32,257 nucleotides of DNA, from the NCBI GenBank assembly GCA_021209525.1, contig JAJOIF010000011.1:1-32257 (forward strand), in the 5' to 3' direction. Position numbers and translations under genes: made by a program. The notes under the pieces were generated by a model. The model was not told the origin of the DNA. It ran no database searches and worked only from the letters and a program-made list of their open reading frames with translations. This document shows, piece after piece, positions 1 to 7,931 of this stretch. Position 1 is the first letter of the stretch. Each line of letters starts with the position of its first letter. The DNA is from Minisyncoccota bacterium. GTDB lineage: Bacteria > Patescibacteriota > Minisyncoccia > Phycocordibacterales > UBA1006.

Positions 1-60
1 AAGATCACTCAAGCAGGATTCGTACAATTTATTATGATGTTGATAGAGATCATAAGATAA
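1..60 (+). CDS. Possible C-terminal end of an upstream gene (partial)
   Basis: The first reading frame is open from the window edge to a TAA at 58-60, and the palindromic CCAA-type intergenic repeat begins immediately afterwards. That would fit a gene end followed by intergenic sequence. Only 19 residues are visible, they match nothing I recognise, and frame 3 is also open to about position 86. This is a weak call. Confidence 0.2.
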   Translation, partial: KITQAGFVQFIMMLIEIIR

Positions 61-175
61 AGTACCAAATTCCAAGAAACAAATAACAAACAAGGTACAA
101 GTCTCAAATTCCAAAAACCGGTTATGCTGGTTTTTGTGTTGGGCGCTTGGGATTTGCATTCCTGAATTTTACTCA
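61..175. repeat. Palindromic CCAA-type intergenic repeat, copy 1
   Basis: A run of CCAA/ACAA words on the left (61-112), a central hairpin and a right arm with TTGG and GGGATTTG form a long imperfect palindrome. The left arm CAAATTCC is matched by GGATTTG near 163-170. The style is shared with 11851-11940, which has the words TACCAAATAACAAA and GCTTGGGATTT. The core hairpin is nearly the same as the one at 26936-26959. Confidence 0.55.
113..135 (+). terminator. Hairpin with T tract, core of the CCAA repeat
   Basis: AAAAACCGG pairs with CTGGTTTTT (one G.T pair) around the loop TTATG. The A/T flanks allow it to act as a terminator on either strand. It would end a gene entering from the left edge. 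Confidence 0.5.
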
Positions 176-208
176 GTAATGCTTTACTTTTTCTTCATAG
201 ATAATCCG

Positions 209-227
209 TATACTATGTCATTATACG
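209..227 (+). promoter_or_regulatory. Candidate -10 elements for the 61-residue gene
   Basis: TATACT (209-214) and TATACG (222-227) lie 28 and 15 nt before the ATG at 243. TATACT is the word used before most genes in the window. No good -35 element or Shine-Dalgarno sequence is seen. Confidence 0.4.
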
Positions 228-242
228 TTTAACTTTTCATAT

Positions 243-428
243 ATGGACCTATCATCACAAGACAAACAAGACCTTTTGCGCGCACTCTACGCAACTCAAG
301 AAGAAACTATTCGTCATTTGCAATTTCATACAAAATTAATGCATGAGTATCATGAAAAAATAGAAGATATGTGGTATGCAGCCCTTGAGAAAATGCAAGA
401 AGAAAAAGACCGCATGCTTGTTTCATAA
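243..428 (+). CDS. Small helical hypothetical protein, 61 aa
   Basis: Not recognised. The 61 residues are strongly charged and predicted to be almost all helix, with many Glu, Lys, Gln, His and Met residues. There is no membrane segment, signal peptide or cysteine, so it looks cytoplasmic. It begins at the first ATG after two TATAC-type -10 elements and has no Shine-Dalgarno sequence. The next gene (525) is on the same strand 97 nt away with its own possible TATAAA at 496-501, so the two need not be an operon. The composition and clean start and stop favour a real gene, but no function can be assigned. Confidence 0.55.
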   Translation: MDLSSQDKQDLLRALYATQEETIRHLQFHTKLMHEYHEKIEDMWYAALEKMQEEKDRMLVS

Positions 429-524
429 TACATCACACTGTCAGCGCTCTTGGTATGCACCTGATGTACAAAAGCATCAAGATGTGTTACTCTTGTATAA
501 ATCAAGAACATAAAAAACGGCATA

Positions 525-1541
525 ATGAAAAAATTACACAATAGTTATTTGGGCAATATACTTGCGCGAATATTCGGAAAGCCAATTCTAAAAGGCATCT
601 ATAATTCCAAAAAAAAGTACCAAGAAGTACTCGAAACGCATTCTTCAGCGGGTGTACTTCAAAAAATAGAAATGTGGCATTCCGCTGAACAAAGAGCTGT
701 AATCAATCACTATCGTCCTGATGAAGTATTAATAGAACAGCAGGTGTGGAATCCTCAAGGAGTGCTCACTTTTAGTCAGAGAATAGAAGATGGGAAAATA
801 TACAAAGAACATTTTTATGCGTCAGGAAGTATACAAGAACGACAAACAGGTATTCTCACGGATGACGCTCGTTCGTATGCGCTCATACGCAAAGAGTCTT
901 GGTACGAAGATGGTACATCTTGCACACAACAAATATGCACCGCAGAAGGAATAAAGATACTTGATCGTGCATGGTATCCAGACGGATCGCTGAAGCGCGA
1001 ACAGGAATATAATGACACTGGCGCATGTATTTTACATACACAATTTCACCCAAACGGAATCATTTCGTATATTGAAAAATATAGATATCCCGGCATGGTT
1101 GTAGAGATTGTTGAGTACCATGCAGATGGTTCTAAAAAATCATATGATCGTTTCTGTGCATTAGGAAAAGAAATTTGTTCGTATGAATGGTACGATAATC
1201 ATTTGCTCAAATCCGCAAAGATTCATACATGCAATGAAATCCACTATCATACTTGGAGGGATCAAGGGCAAATAACCATGTATCCTATATATATGCACGA
1301 TAAACATGATGTTCCGGTACAGAGATACGAATCCGTAGGGCCCCTGGAGTCTGTTGAGATATATACGCTTGATAATAAAATTAAAAAAGAGCATATATAC
1401 TATTCTAGTGGCGAAGAAGAAATATTTCATTATGATCATAATGAAGAATATCACGGCAAGCAATATAAAAAATTTGCTGATGGGGTAGAAGTATACGAAG
1501 TGTATTGGCATGGCGAAAAATGCATCCCCATGCATACATAA
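525..1541 (+). CDS. YwqK-like protein with MORN-variant repeats
   Basis: This 338-residue protein carries at least six copies of an aromatic-x-x-D/N-G motif followed by a polar strand: WNPQG, WYEDG, WYPDG, FHPNG, YHADG, FADG. This is the pattern of the MORN-variant repeat in the 'toxin-antitoxin system YwqK family antitoxin' annotations. Such repeats form an extended beta-sheet. The antitoxin label is inherited from annotation, and no toxin gene is visible next to it. There is no signal peptide or membrane segment; the first 30 residues are basic. It is followed by a strong intrinsic terminator, so it ends its own transcription unit. Family assignment is good; biological role is unknown. Confidence 0.7.
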   Translation: MKKLHNSYLGNILARIFGKPILKGIYNSKKKYQEVLETHSSAGVLQKIEMWHSAEQRAVINHYRPDEVLIEQQVWNPQGVLTFSQRIEDGKIYKEHFYASGSIQERQTGILTDDARSYALIRKESWYEDGTSCTQQICTAEGIKILDRAWYPDGSLKREQEYNDTGACILHTQFHPNGIISYIEKYRYPGMVVEIVEYHADGSKKSYDRFCALGKEICSYEWYDNHLLKSAKIHTCNEIHYHTWRDQGQITMYPIYMHDKHDVPVQRYESVGPLESVEIYTLDNKIKKEHIYYSSGEEEIFHYDHNEEYHGKQYKKFADGVEVYEVYWHGEKCIPMHT

Positions 1542-1561
1542 ATGCCCCAAAAAAATCACCG

Positions 1562-1590
1562 GCAGTTCTTTTGAGAACTGCTTTTTTTTT
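1562..1590 (+). terminator. Intrinsic terminator after the YwqK-like gene
   Basis: A perfect 8-bp stem GCAGTTCT/AGAACTGC with loop TTTG is followed by nine T residues. It separates the YwqK-like gene from the mraZ operon. Confidence 0.9.
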
Positions 1591-1607
1591 GTGCGCCTCC
1601 GAAAGAG

Positions 1608-1616
1608 TTATCCACA
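1608..1616 (+). other. Isolated consensus DnaA box
   Basis: TTATCCACA matches the consensus DnaA box exactly and lies about 30 bp before the mraZ repeats. A related but imperfect TGTGGAAGA follows at 1630-1638. There is no cluster, no AT-rich unwinding element and no dnaA/dnaN, so this is not evidence of an origin. DnaA could act here as a transcription factor, or the match could be chance. Confidence 0.3.
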
Positions 1617-1627
1617 TATTTTATGTT

Positions 1628-1675
1628 TGTGGAAGAGTGTGGGATGTAGTACAATAATTGTGGGATGAAGTGGGA
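1628..1675 (+). promoter_or_regulatory. mraZ promoter and MraZ operator (three TGGGA repeats)
   Basis: TGGGA occurs at 1640-1644, 1661-1665 and 1671-1675. The last two start exactly 10 bp apart, the spacing known for MraZ boxes (TGGGN direct repeats with 5-nt gaps), and the first is 21 bp upstream, two helical turns. A promoter TTGTGG (1628-1633), 16 bp, TACAAT (1650-1655) fits, so the repeats flank the -10 and the expected start of transcription. Autoregulation by MraZ is therefore likely. The upstream in-frame ATG at 1665 lies inside the operator and is not the start. Confidence 0.75.
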
Positions 1676-1706
1676 TAATTTTATCCCTCACCATCCACCC
1701 TTTATT

Positions 1707-2141
1707 ATGCTTATCGGCGAATACACACATACACTTGATGACAAAAAGCGCGTATCACTACCTGCAAAATTTCGCAAAGAAATTGGAAAAAAGGTAATCA
1801 TTACGCGCGGACTTGATCAATGTCTCTTTGTGTATTCAACTGCTGAATGGAAAAAATTCTCTGAAAAATTAGGAGAGCTTTCTATGGGGCAAGCTGATAC
1901 GCGTGCATTTAATCGTTTTTTACTCGGAGGTGCCCTTGAAGTAGATATTGATGCAAGTGGACGTATGCGGATTCCAGATTTTTTGAAAGAATTTGCATCG
2001 CTTGATCAAAAAATTGTTCTCGCTGGTCTGTATAATCGTATTGAGATTTGGGACGAAAAAGCATGGACACGCTATACGCAAGGTGTCGAAAAGAAAGCCG
2101 ATGCGCTCGCAGAAAAACTTGGAGACATTGGCATGATCTAA
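1707..2141 (+). CDS. mraZ: Transcriptional regulator MraZ
   Basis: This 144-residue protein is of normal MraZ length. It consists of two SpoVT/AbrB-like half-domains, each with the family DxxxR signature: DDKKR at residues 11-15 and DASGR at 82-86, each followed by a LP/IP turn. MraZ forms a ring-shaped oligomer that binds TGGGN repeats and represses the division/cell-wall cluster. Matching repeats lie just upstream (1640-1675). The start at 1707 gives the conserved MxIGEY N-terminus; the longer frame from 1665 would run through the operator. It is followed after 21 nt by rsmH, the usual partner. Confidence 0.95.
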   Translation: MLIGEYTHTLDDKKRVSLPAKFRKEIGKKVIITRGLDQCLFVYSTAEWKKFSEKLGELSMGQADTRAFNRFLLGGALEVDIDASGRMRIPDFLKEFASLDQKIVLAGLYNRIEIWDEKAWTRYTQGVEKKADALAEKLGDIGMI

Positions 2142-2162
2142 TGAGTATATACCTTCATCATA

Positions 2163-3125
2163 ATGAGTACCCATTCCCACAAACCCCATATCGCTCGTGA
2201 TGATGAACGTGTATACTCACCGCCTGGAGAGAGTGTACATATACCCGTTCTTTTACAAGAAATACATGAATATCTCAATCTATCAGAAGGAGATGTGTTC
2301 TGTGATGCCACGGCTGGTGGAGGAGGGCATAGCGCTCTTCTTGGTGCATATCTTGGCAAGAGAGGAGTACTTCTTTGTCTTGACCAAGACGAAGACGCGC
2401 TTGCGCGCACGAAAGAACGCATTGCATTACTTCCATGTGTCACGCACACGCACTTGACCAATTTTAGAAATTTGGACAGTGCTTGCGCTACATACGGCAT
2501 TACTTCAGTTAATGCATTCCTTTTTGATCTCGGCTGGAGTTCAGATCAAATCGCTGACCCAGAACGAGGATTATCATTTATGCATGATGGACCACTCACG
2601 ATGACCTTGAAAAAAAATCCATCTCGCGAAGATATTACTGCGTATGATGTGGTCAATTTTTGGCAAGAGGAAACACTTGCAGACATTATCTACGCTTTTG
2701 GTGACGAACGCTATGCACGTCGCATTGCGCGAGGTATTGTCGAAGCACGAGCAATACAGCCAATCAAGAGCACTCAAGGGTTGGTAGATATCATCAAACA
2801 ATCAGTGCCTCATGCATATCGCCATGGACGCTTGCATCCAGCAACGAGAACTTTCCAAGCGCTTCGCATTGTTGTTAATGATGAATATGGCGCCATTACC
2901 GAAGCTCTAGAAAAAGCATATGCGCTCCTTGCGCCGCTTGGGAAAATAGCAGTCATTACGTTCCATAGTGGCGAAGACAGAATTGTAAAACATGTATTTC
3001 AAACACTCAAAGAATCAGGCAAGGTAGTGTGGCTCAATAAAAAAGTTATTGTGCCATCTCTGGAAGAAGAACGCTTTAATCCACGGTCACGAAGTGCCAA
3101 GCTTCGCATTATTCAAAAAATATAA
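2163..3125 (+). CDS. rsmH: 16S rRNA m4C1402 methyltransferase RsmH (MraW)
   Basis: RsmH methylates N4 of C1402 in the decoding centre of 16S rRNA using SAM. The SAM-binding loop DATAGGGGHS is at residues 48-57. The motifs DLGWSSDQ, GLSFMHDGPL, HPATRTFQALRI and FHSGEDRIVK, and the C-terminal NPRSRSAKLR, are family signatures. At 320 residues it is full length. The segment after GPL reads TMTL where DMRM is usual, a mild deviation near the active site. It lies second in the mraZ cluster and ftsL follows after 11 nt. No Shine-Dalgarno sequence is seen. Confidence 0.95.
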   Translation: MSTHSHKPHIARDDERVYSPPGESVHIPVLLQEIHEYLNLSEGDVFCDATAGGGGHSALLGAYLGKRGVLLCLDQDEDALARTKERIALLPCVTHTHLTNFRNLDSACATYGITSVNAFLFDLGWSSDQIADPERGLSFMHDGPLTMTLKKNPSREDITAYDVVNFWQEETLADIIYAFGDERYARRIARGIVEARAIQPIKSTQGLVDIIKQSVPHAYRHGRLHPATRTFQALRIVVNDEYGAITEALEKAYALLAPLGKIAVITFHSGEDRIVKHVFQTLKESGKVVWLNKKVIVPSLEEERFNPRSRSAKLRIIQKI

Positions 3126-3136
3126 TCCATATTACC

Positions 3137-3481
3137 ATGAACACATTCGCATCATCATTTCATACTTATTACACCGCCTTGGTACAGGGCTCACGCGTAC
3201 GCATGACTATTGTCGTGGGGAGCATGCTCCTTGTTACAGGTATTGCGCTCTATGTGTTTATGATTGGTATGGCGACCTCATATGTGAGCAAGCGTCATGT
3301 TATGGATCAAGCGATTCGTGACACGCACACGCGTATTGCATATCTCGAACGAGAATTTTTAACACTACAAAATACGATTCACCGCTCAGAAATTTTTGCG
3401 CTTGGATATACCGAAGTGCGTTCAACTAATTTTGTTTCATTGAATCCAGAACCAACAGCGCTTGCCTTGCGTACCGAATAA
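3137..3481 (+). CDS. ftsL: FtsL-like septum protein
   Basis: This is a small bitopic protein of 114 residues: a short cytoplasmic N-terminus, one membrane helix at about 23-46, then a heptad-like helix at about 52-82. Sequence alone is weak evidence because FtsL diverges strongly. The topology, size and position between rsmH and ftsI are exactly those of ftsL. FtsL recruits and activates the FtsW-FtsI peptidoglycan synthase with DivIC/FtsB. Its stop is 7 nt before the chosen start of ftsI, so the two are probably co-translated. Confidence 0.75.
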   Translation: MNTFASSFHTYYTALVQGSRVRMTIVVGSMLLVTGIALYVFMIGMATSYVSKRHVMDQAIRDTHTRIAYLEREFLTLQNTIHRSEIFALGYTEVRSTNFVSLNPEPTALALRTE

Positions 3482-3488
3482 GGCTTTC

Positions 3489-5264
3489 ATGCATTCTATG
3501 ATTCGCAACCTGATCAGTATTATCAATCCCTTTAGTGATAACACCAAAAATCGCCTGTACTGGATTTTGGTGTTTTTTGTATGCATCGCTCTTTTTATGG
3601 TGTACACTTTGTTTCGTATACAAATTGTCCATGGAGACTACTATGTAGAAGCGGCTGAAAATCAATATGTTACACCAGCTGCTTCAGTTTTTGATAGAGG
3701 GAGTATCTTTTTTCAAAAGAAAGATCGCGAGCTCGTTTCTGCCGCAACTATGACGACAGGATTTGTGCTTGCCATTAATCCTCAAATGATTACCGATCCT
3801 CAGTCGGTATATCAAGCACTTCATGACATCATTCCGCTTGACCAAGATGACTTTATGAGAAAGGCTGGTCGCACACAAAGTGTCTACCAAGAAATTCATA
3901 CGAGACTTGATACAGAAACCGCAGATCGTATTCGTGCACTCCGCATACGCGGTGTCCAAGTACTCCGCACAAAATGGCGATCATATCCCGGAGACACTAT
4001 TGCCGCACATGTGATTGGTTTTGTTGGTTTTGGGCGTGACGGCAATGTACTCACTGGTCAATATGGTGTTGAACGATTTTACGACGAGGTATTATCGCGT
4101 AACAGAGAAGGAATGCGTGTCAATCCATTTGCAGAAGTATTTGGTAATCTTCATACACTGGTTAGTGAAGGATCAGGCACCTCAGGAGATATTGTGCTCA
4201 CTATTGAGCCTACCGTGCAAGCACTTGCTGAAACCACCATTGCTTCTATTTCAGAACGATGGTCTGCCCAAGAGACAGGTATTATTATCATCAATCCTCA
4301 GACCGGAGCACTGTATGCAATGTCAAAAACACCCGCATATGATCTCAATAATTTTAGATCCGTGCCGAGTCAGTCAGTGTTTCGAAATACTTTCGTAGAA
4401 AATGTTTTTGAAATGGGCTCTATTATGAAGCCTCTCGTTATGGCGGCAGCTCTTGATGTCGGTGTTATTTCTGCAAATACTTCATATTATGACTCAGGTT
4501 CCGTGACAGTGCGTAATCGCACCATTTTCAACTTTGACCGCAAAGGGCGCGGGCAAGTGACTATGCAAGATGTTATGAATCAGTCGTTGAACACAGGTAT
4601 GGTGCTCATTTCTCAAAAAATGTCTAAACAGGACTTCAAAGACTATATGCTCGCATTTGGTTTTGGGGAAAGAACAGGAATTGACTTGCCTGCAGAGACA
4701 ACAGGACTCATTGGTAACTTGAATACAAATCGCGATGTAGAATACGCAAACATTTCATTTGGGCAAGGAATTGCAGTGACGCCTATTTCTGTGGTGCGCG
4801 CATTGTCGGCGCTCGGTAATGGCGGGTATTTAGTGACGCCTCATGTGGTGGATCGCATTGATCGTCCTTCTGGGCTTTCAAAAAATATGACACCATCTCG
4901 TGGTCCTCAAGTAATTTCAGGAGAGACTTCAGATGAAATCACACGTATCTTGATAGAAGTAGTTGACTCAACTCTCTTGAATGGTAATGCCGCTCTTGAT
5001 TATTATTCTATTGCCGCAAAAACAGGAACCGCTCAAATTCCAAGTCCTGGAGGAGGGTATTATACAGATCGTAATTTACACTCATTTTTTGGATACTTTC
5101 CTGCATATAATCCGCAATTTTTGATTTTCTTGTACACTATTCACCCCAAAGGTGCGCGCTATGCCTCACAAACACTTGCCTCTCCATTTTTTGATATGGC
5201 AAATTATCTGCTCAATTACTACAATGTGCCACCAGATCGTGCACCCAAGCCACAATCTCTATAA
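3489..5264 (+). CDS. ftsI: Penicillin-binding protein FtsI/PBP2-type transpeptidase
   Basis: This is a class B penicillin-binding protein that cross-links septal peptidoglycan. One N-terminal membrane helix (about 20-43) is followed by the PBP dimerisation domain and the transpeptidase domain. The three active-site motifs are all present: SIMK with catalytic S311, SLN at 366-368 and KTG at 511-513. At 591 residues it is of normal length. The ATG at 3489 follows AAGG (3480-3483), one of the few weak Shine-Dalgarno matches here. An alternative ATG is at 3498, and the in-frame TTG at 3462 would overlap ftsL and is less likely. It is preceded by ftsL and followed by murF, which has its own promoter. 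Confidence 0.93.
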   Translation: MHSMIRNLISIINPFSDNTKNRLYWILVFFVCIALFMVYTLFRIQIVHGDYYVEAAENQYVTPAASVFDRGSIFFQKKDRELVSAATMTTGFVLAINPQMITDPQSVYQALHDIIPLDQDDFMRKAGRTQSVYQEIHTRLDTETADRIRALRIRGVQVLRTKWRSYPGDTIAAHVIGFVGFGRDGNVLTGQYGVERFYDEVLSRNREGMRVNPFAEVFGNLHTLVSEGSGTSGDIVLTIEPTVQALAETTIASISERWSAQETGIIIINPQTGALYAMSKTPAYDLNNFRSVPSQSVFRNTFVENVFEMGSIMKPLVMAAALDVGVISANTSYYDSGSVTVRNRTIFNFDRKGRGQVTMQDVMNQSLNTGMVLISQKMSKQDFKDYMLAFGFGERTGIDLPAETTGLIGNLNTNRDVEYANISFGQGIAVTPISVVRALSALGNGGYLVTPHVVDRIDRPSGLSKNMTPSRGPQVISGETSDEITRILIEVVDSTLLNGNAALDYYSIAAKTGTAQIPSPGGGYYTDRNLHSFFGYFPAYNPQFLIFLYTIHPKGARYASQTLASPFFDMANYLLNYYNVPPDRAPKPQSL

Positions 5265-5267
5265 ATG

Positions 5268-5276
5268 TGGTATACT
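5268..5276 (+). promoter_or_regulatory. Extended -10 promoter of murF
   Basis: TGG TATACT begins 4 nt after the ftsI stop and ends 9 nt before the ATG at 5286. This gives murF a start independent of the mraZ promoter and a predicted leaderless transcript. Confidence 0.65.
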
Positions 5277-5285
5277 ATAAGGCAT

Positions 5286-6581
5286 ATGTTTCTATTACGA
5301 TCAGGCATTATTACGATTATTCAATGGCAAGCACGATGTATTATCAAAAGATATCAACCCAAAATTATTGCGGTCACTGGTAGCGTCGGCAAAACATCAA
5401 CCAAAGATGCTGTATATACGCTCATCTCTGAGCAAGCTCATGTGCGTCGCAGTCGCAAAAGTTTTAATAGTGGCATAGGTATTCCGCTCACCATTATTGG
5501 TGCGCCTACAGGATGGCGTGATATTTTGAAGTGGTTGCGTAATATGATCAAAGGTTTTTGGGTAATGCTGCGTCCTTGGGGTGCATATCCTGAATGGCTC
5601 GTACTTGAAGTGGGGGTAGGCAAGCCGGGTGATATGGATGAGCTCAAGACATGGGTGCGTCCAGATATGGTGGTCGTGTCTGCATTTGGATCATTGCCAT
5701 CACATGTTGAATTTTTTGAAGACGAAGAAGCAGTATGGGCAGAAGAATCTGCCATCATTGATGTCCTCAAACCAAATGGGGTATTAGTACTCAACAGAGA
5801 TGACGAGCGTGTATATGCACTCAAAAAAAGGCGTACCGAAAATCAGCGGGTGATTACTTTTGGTTTTCACGAAGATGCAGATATTGCTATCAGTAATTAC
5901 GCATACATATCTGCTGATGGGCGACCAGTAGGTACACGAGCGGATCTGGTATGGCGAAATACTGCGCAGTCAGTAGAGCAAACAGCAACATTGGGCAAGA
6001 GTTTTTATTATGCGCTCGCTGCTGCATATGCAGTATATACAGATTTGTTTGGTGCACACCCTCACCTCCAAGATATTGTTGATACGCTTGTACCGCCTCC
6101 GGGGCGCTTGCGTGTTCTTGAAGGTGTTCTTGATACGGTACTCATTGATGATACCTATAATTCATCTCCACCAGCACTTATGCATGCACTCGATACACTC
6201 AAAGAACTCGATACCAAGGGTCGCAAAATTGCTATTATTGGTGATATGTTAGAATTGGGTAAGTTTTCCGATGATGCGCACCGTGATGCAGGTATTCGCG
6301 CTGCTACATTCGTTGACTACCTCATTACCGTAGGTCCGCGCGCTGAATTATGTAGTCAAGCTGCATTGCAACATGGATTGCCGCAATCTATTGTATTTCA
6401 CGCTGCCGATGCTGATATGGCATTAGCGCATATGCTTGATATCATTGAACCTGCTGATACTATTTTGGTCAAAGCATCTCAAGGGGTTCGTTTAGAAAAG
6501 GTGAGTTATGGGCTCCTGAAAGACAAGGAACGACGTCATGATTTATTAGTGAGACAGGAGAAGGAGTGGTTGGACAAATAA
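5286..6581 (+). CDS. murF: UDP-MurNAc-tripeptide--D-Ala-D-Ala ligase-like Mur ligase (MurF)
   Basis: MurF adds D-Ala-D-Ala to the UDP-MurNAc tripeptide using ATP. The P-loop GSVGKT (residues 32-37), a Mur-ligase central domain and the C-terminal domain motif DDTYNSSPPA are visible. At 431 residues it lacks most of the N-terminal UDP-substrate domain: the P-loop starts after about 31 residues instead of about 100. The first 20 residues are hydrophobic and could touch the membrane. The ATG at 5286 is chosen because the upstream in-frame ATG at 5265 lies in front of the -10 element. MurF is the best assignment, although another Mur/cyanophycin-type ligase role cannot be excluded. Confidence 0.85.
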   Translation: MFLLRSGIITIIQWQARCIIKRYQPKIIAVTGSVGKTSTKDAVYTLISEQAHVRRSRKSFNSGIGIPLTIIGAPTGWRDILKWLRNMIKGFWVMLRPWGAYPEWLVLEVGVGKPGDMDELKTWVRPDMVVVSAFGSLPSHVEFFEDEEAVWAEESAIIDVLKPNGVLVLNRDDERVYALKKRRTENQRVITFGFHEDADIAISNYAYISADGRPVGTRADLVWRNTAQSVEQTATLGKSFYYALAAAYAVYTDLFGAHPHLQDIVDTLVPPPGRLRVLEGVLDTVLIDDTYNSSPPALMHALDTLKELDTKGRKIAIIGDMLELGKFSDDAHRDAGIRAATFVDYLITVGPRAELCSQAALQHGLPQSIVFHAADADMALAHMLDIIEPADTILVKASQGVRLEKVSYGLLKDKERRHDLLVRQEKEWLDK

Positions 6582-6586
6582 GAAGT

Positions 6587-7384
6587 ATGGCAATAACGTA
6601 TACACTTTACAATAGAAAAGGGTTAATGATTATAGGTGATTTACATAAACCAGAGCAGAATATAAAAGGAACTTGTATTCTACAGCATGGGTGGGGAGGT
6701 ACGCGTAAACATGCGACCATACAAGCAATGGTTCGAGCTTTTATTGAAAACAGTATTCAAGTTTTTGTTTTCGATACAACGAATAGTTTTGGTGAAAGTG
6801 ATGGTGATTTTGAGCAATCAACACTCGGACTACATACAGAAGATTTATTTGATGTTGTTGATTGGGTACTATCTCAAGATTGGTTTATAGGGCCGCTCTG
6901 GCTTTCAGGTCATTCAAAAGGAGGATATGCAGTATGTAGATATGCTGCAGCGCATCCGCATAGCATTGATGGCGTCGTCGCTCTTGCTCCTGTTGTTTAA
7001 GGAGAGCTTTCTGTGCAAGCATATCAAAAATACAAACCCGCAGAATTTAAAGAATATCAAGAAAAAGGTTTATTGCAAACAACTTCTCATAGTGGGTATA
7101 TAAAAACAAAACATTGGTTTCAGTTTCAAGAAAGACTGAATCACGACCTCTTGGATCATATAAATAGTTTGAGTATGCCTATGCTTGTTATTGTTGGAGA
7201 TCAAGATACATCCTGTCCAGCAGAGCATCAAAATATTTTTTTTGACGCTTTACCACATAAAGAAAATAAACAACTTATTATTCTTGAAAATCAGCAACAT
7301 AATTTTTATACAGAAGCGGATTGCGATGTGCTCACTGCGGCAATAAGTAAATACTTACATGACTATTATCATGCCTCTTTATAA
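6587..7384 (+). pseudogene. Alpha/beta hydrolase interrupted by an in-frame TAA
   Basis: The two halves (6587-7000 and 7001-7384) are in the same frame and together make one alpha/beta hydrolase of about 265 residues. The oxyanion-side HGWGG and the nucleophile elbow GHSKGG are in the first half. The acid (VGDQD) and the catalytic-type His (NQQHNFY) are in the second. A TAA at 6998-7000 separates them, after LAPVV and before GELS. GGAG at 7001-7004 followed by GTG at 7013 could allow restart of the second half. The gene may be a recent pseudogene, a split gene, or an assembly error. The start is ATG 6587; GTG 6566, overlapping murF, is an alternative. Specificity is unknown. Confidence 0.75.
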
Positions 7385-7400
7385 AAAACATTCTATAAAA

Positions 7401-7796
7401 TTACCAATTTATCATAGTAATCGTCACTTGAAGTACCGTTGCAAAACTTACCCAGAGGAGATAAGGGATATTTATAAAAGCAACCCATCGTGCAATAGGG
7501 AAAATGACTATGAGTGCCCATATAAGTGTTCCCAAGATGAGAAAAATATCAATCATCGCCAAGAAATTATTCTGCAAACCAAATTGTAGAGGCGAAAAGA
7601 GGAGATTGAATACAATATTTAATGCAAAGGGCAAGAAAATAATCCATGAAATTTCTTTTTTAAAGAAGAGATAGGTGACATATCCAAATGATATGATAAT
7701 GAGTATGTAGAGCACGCTCCACACAGGACCAAAGAGCCATGCTGGTGGTGCCCAGCTAGGCTTTTCCAAGAGCGCATACCATGTTGATTGATTCAT
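7401..7796 (-). CDS. tspO: TspO/MBR family membrane protein
   Basis: TspO is a five-helix membrane protein that binds porphyrins and related tetrapyrroles and is linked to stress and light responses. The 131-residue protein shows the family features in order: KPSWAPPAWLFGPVWSVLY in helix 1, NIVFNLLFSPLQFGL in helix 3, and PYLLWVSFATVLQ in helix 5. It is shorter than the usual 155-165 residues because loops are trimmed. It is convergent with the broken hydrolase, with only 16 nt between them and no hairpin. Its promoter lies 9 nt upstream of the ATG. No tetrapyrrole biosynthesis gene is visible, so any ligand would probably be scavenged (inference). Confidence 0.92.
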   Translation of the reverse strand: MNQSTWYALLEKPSWAPPAWLFGPVWSVLYILIIISFGYVTYLFFKKEISWIIFLPFALNIVFNLLFSPLQFGLQNNFLAMIDIFLILGTLIWALIVIFPIARWVAFINIPYLLWVSFATVLQVTITMINW

Positions 7797-7805
7797 ATGT
7801 GCTCA

Positions 7806-7814
7806 AGTATACCA
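7806..7814 (-). promoter_or_regulatory. Extended -10 promoter of tspO
   Basis: On the minus strand TGG TATACT ends 9 nt before the tspO ATG, the same spacing as for murF and the META-domain gene. A leaderless transcript is predicted. Confidence 0.6.
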
Positions 7815-7884
7815 TATACACAATGCACAACATATGGTGTATCAGTAAAAATACCTCCTGTGGAAAAACTTTTGTATATGCATA

Positions 7885-7900
7885 TGGTATACTGTATACA
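7885..7900 (+). promoter_or_regulatory. Promoter region of the 42-residue gene
   Basis: TGG TATACT (7885-7893) is followed at once by TATACA (7895-7900). The ATG is at 7932, so a leader of roughly 25-30 nt is expected, unlike the leaderless arrangement elsewhere. Confidence 0.45.
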
Positions 7901-7931
7901 TATTAGCCATAAGTATATCGTGTGTTTATAT

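Noticed and set aside
1608-1638. DnaA box as part of a replication origin
   Set aside because: Only one perfect box, no cluster, no unwinding element and no dnaA/dnaN. Kept only as a possible regulatory site.
3462-3488. TTG start of ftsI overlapping ftsL
   Set aside because: ATG 3489 has a weak AAGG site and gives a normal N-terminus; the overlap adds nothing conserved.
6998-7000. Stop codon reassignment as in Gracilibacteria
   Set aside because: Those lineages recode TGA to glycine; the interruption here is TAA, and no in-frame TGA appears inside conserved genes.
7797-7931. Riboswitch or other structured leader between tspO and the 42-residue gene
   Set aside because: Only a weak ACCATAT/ATATGGT inverted pair is seen, easily explained by AT-rich promoter sequence.
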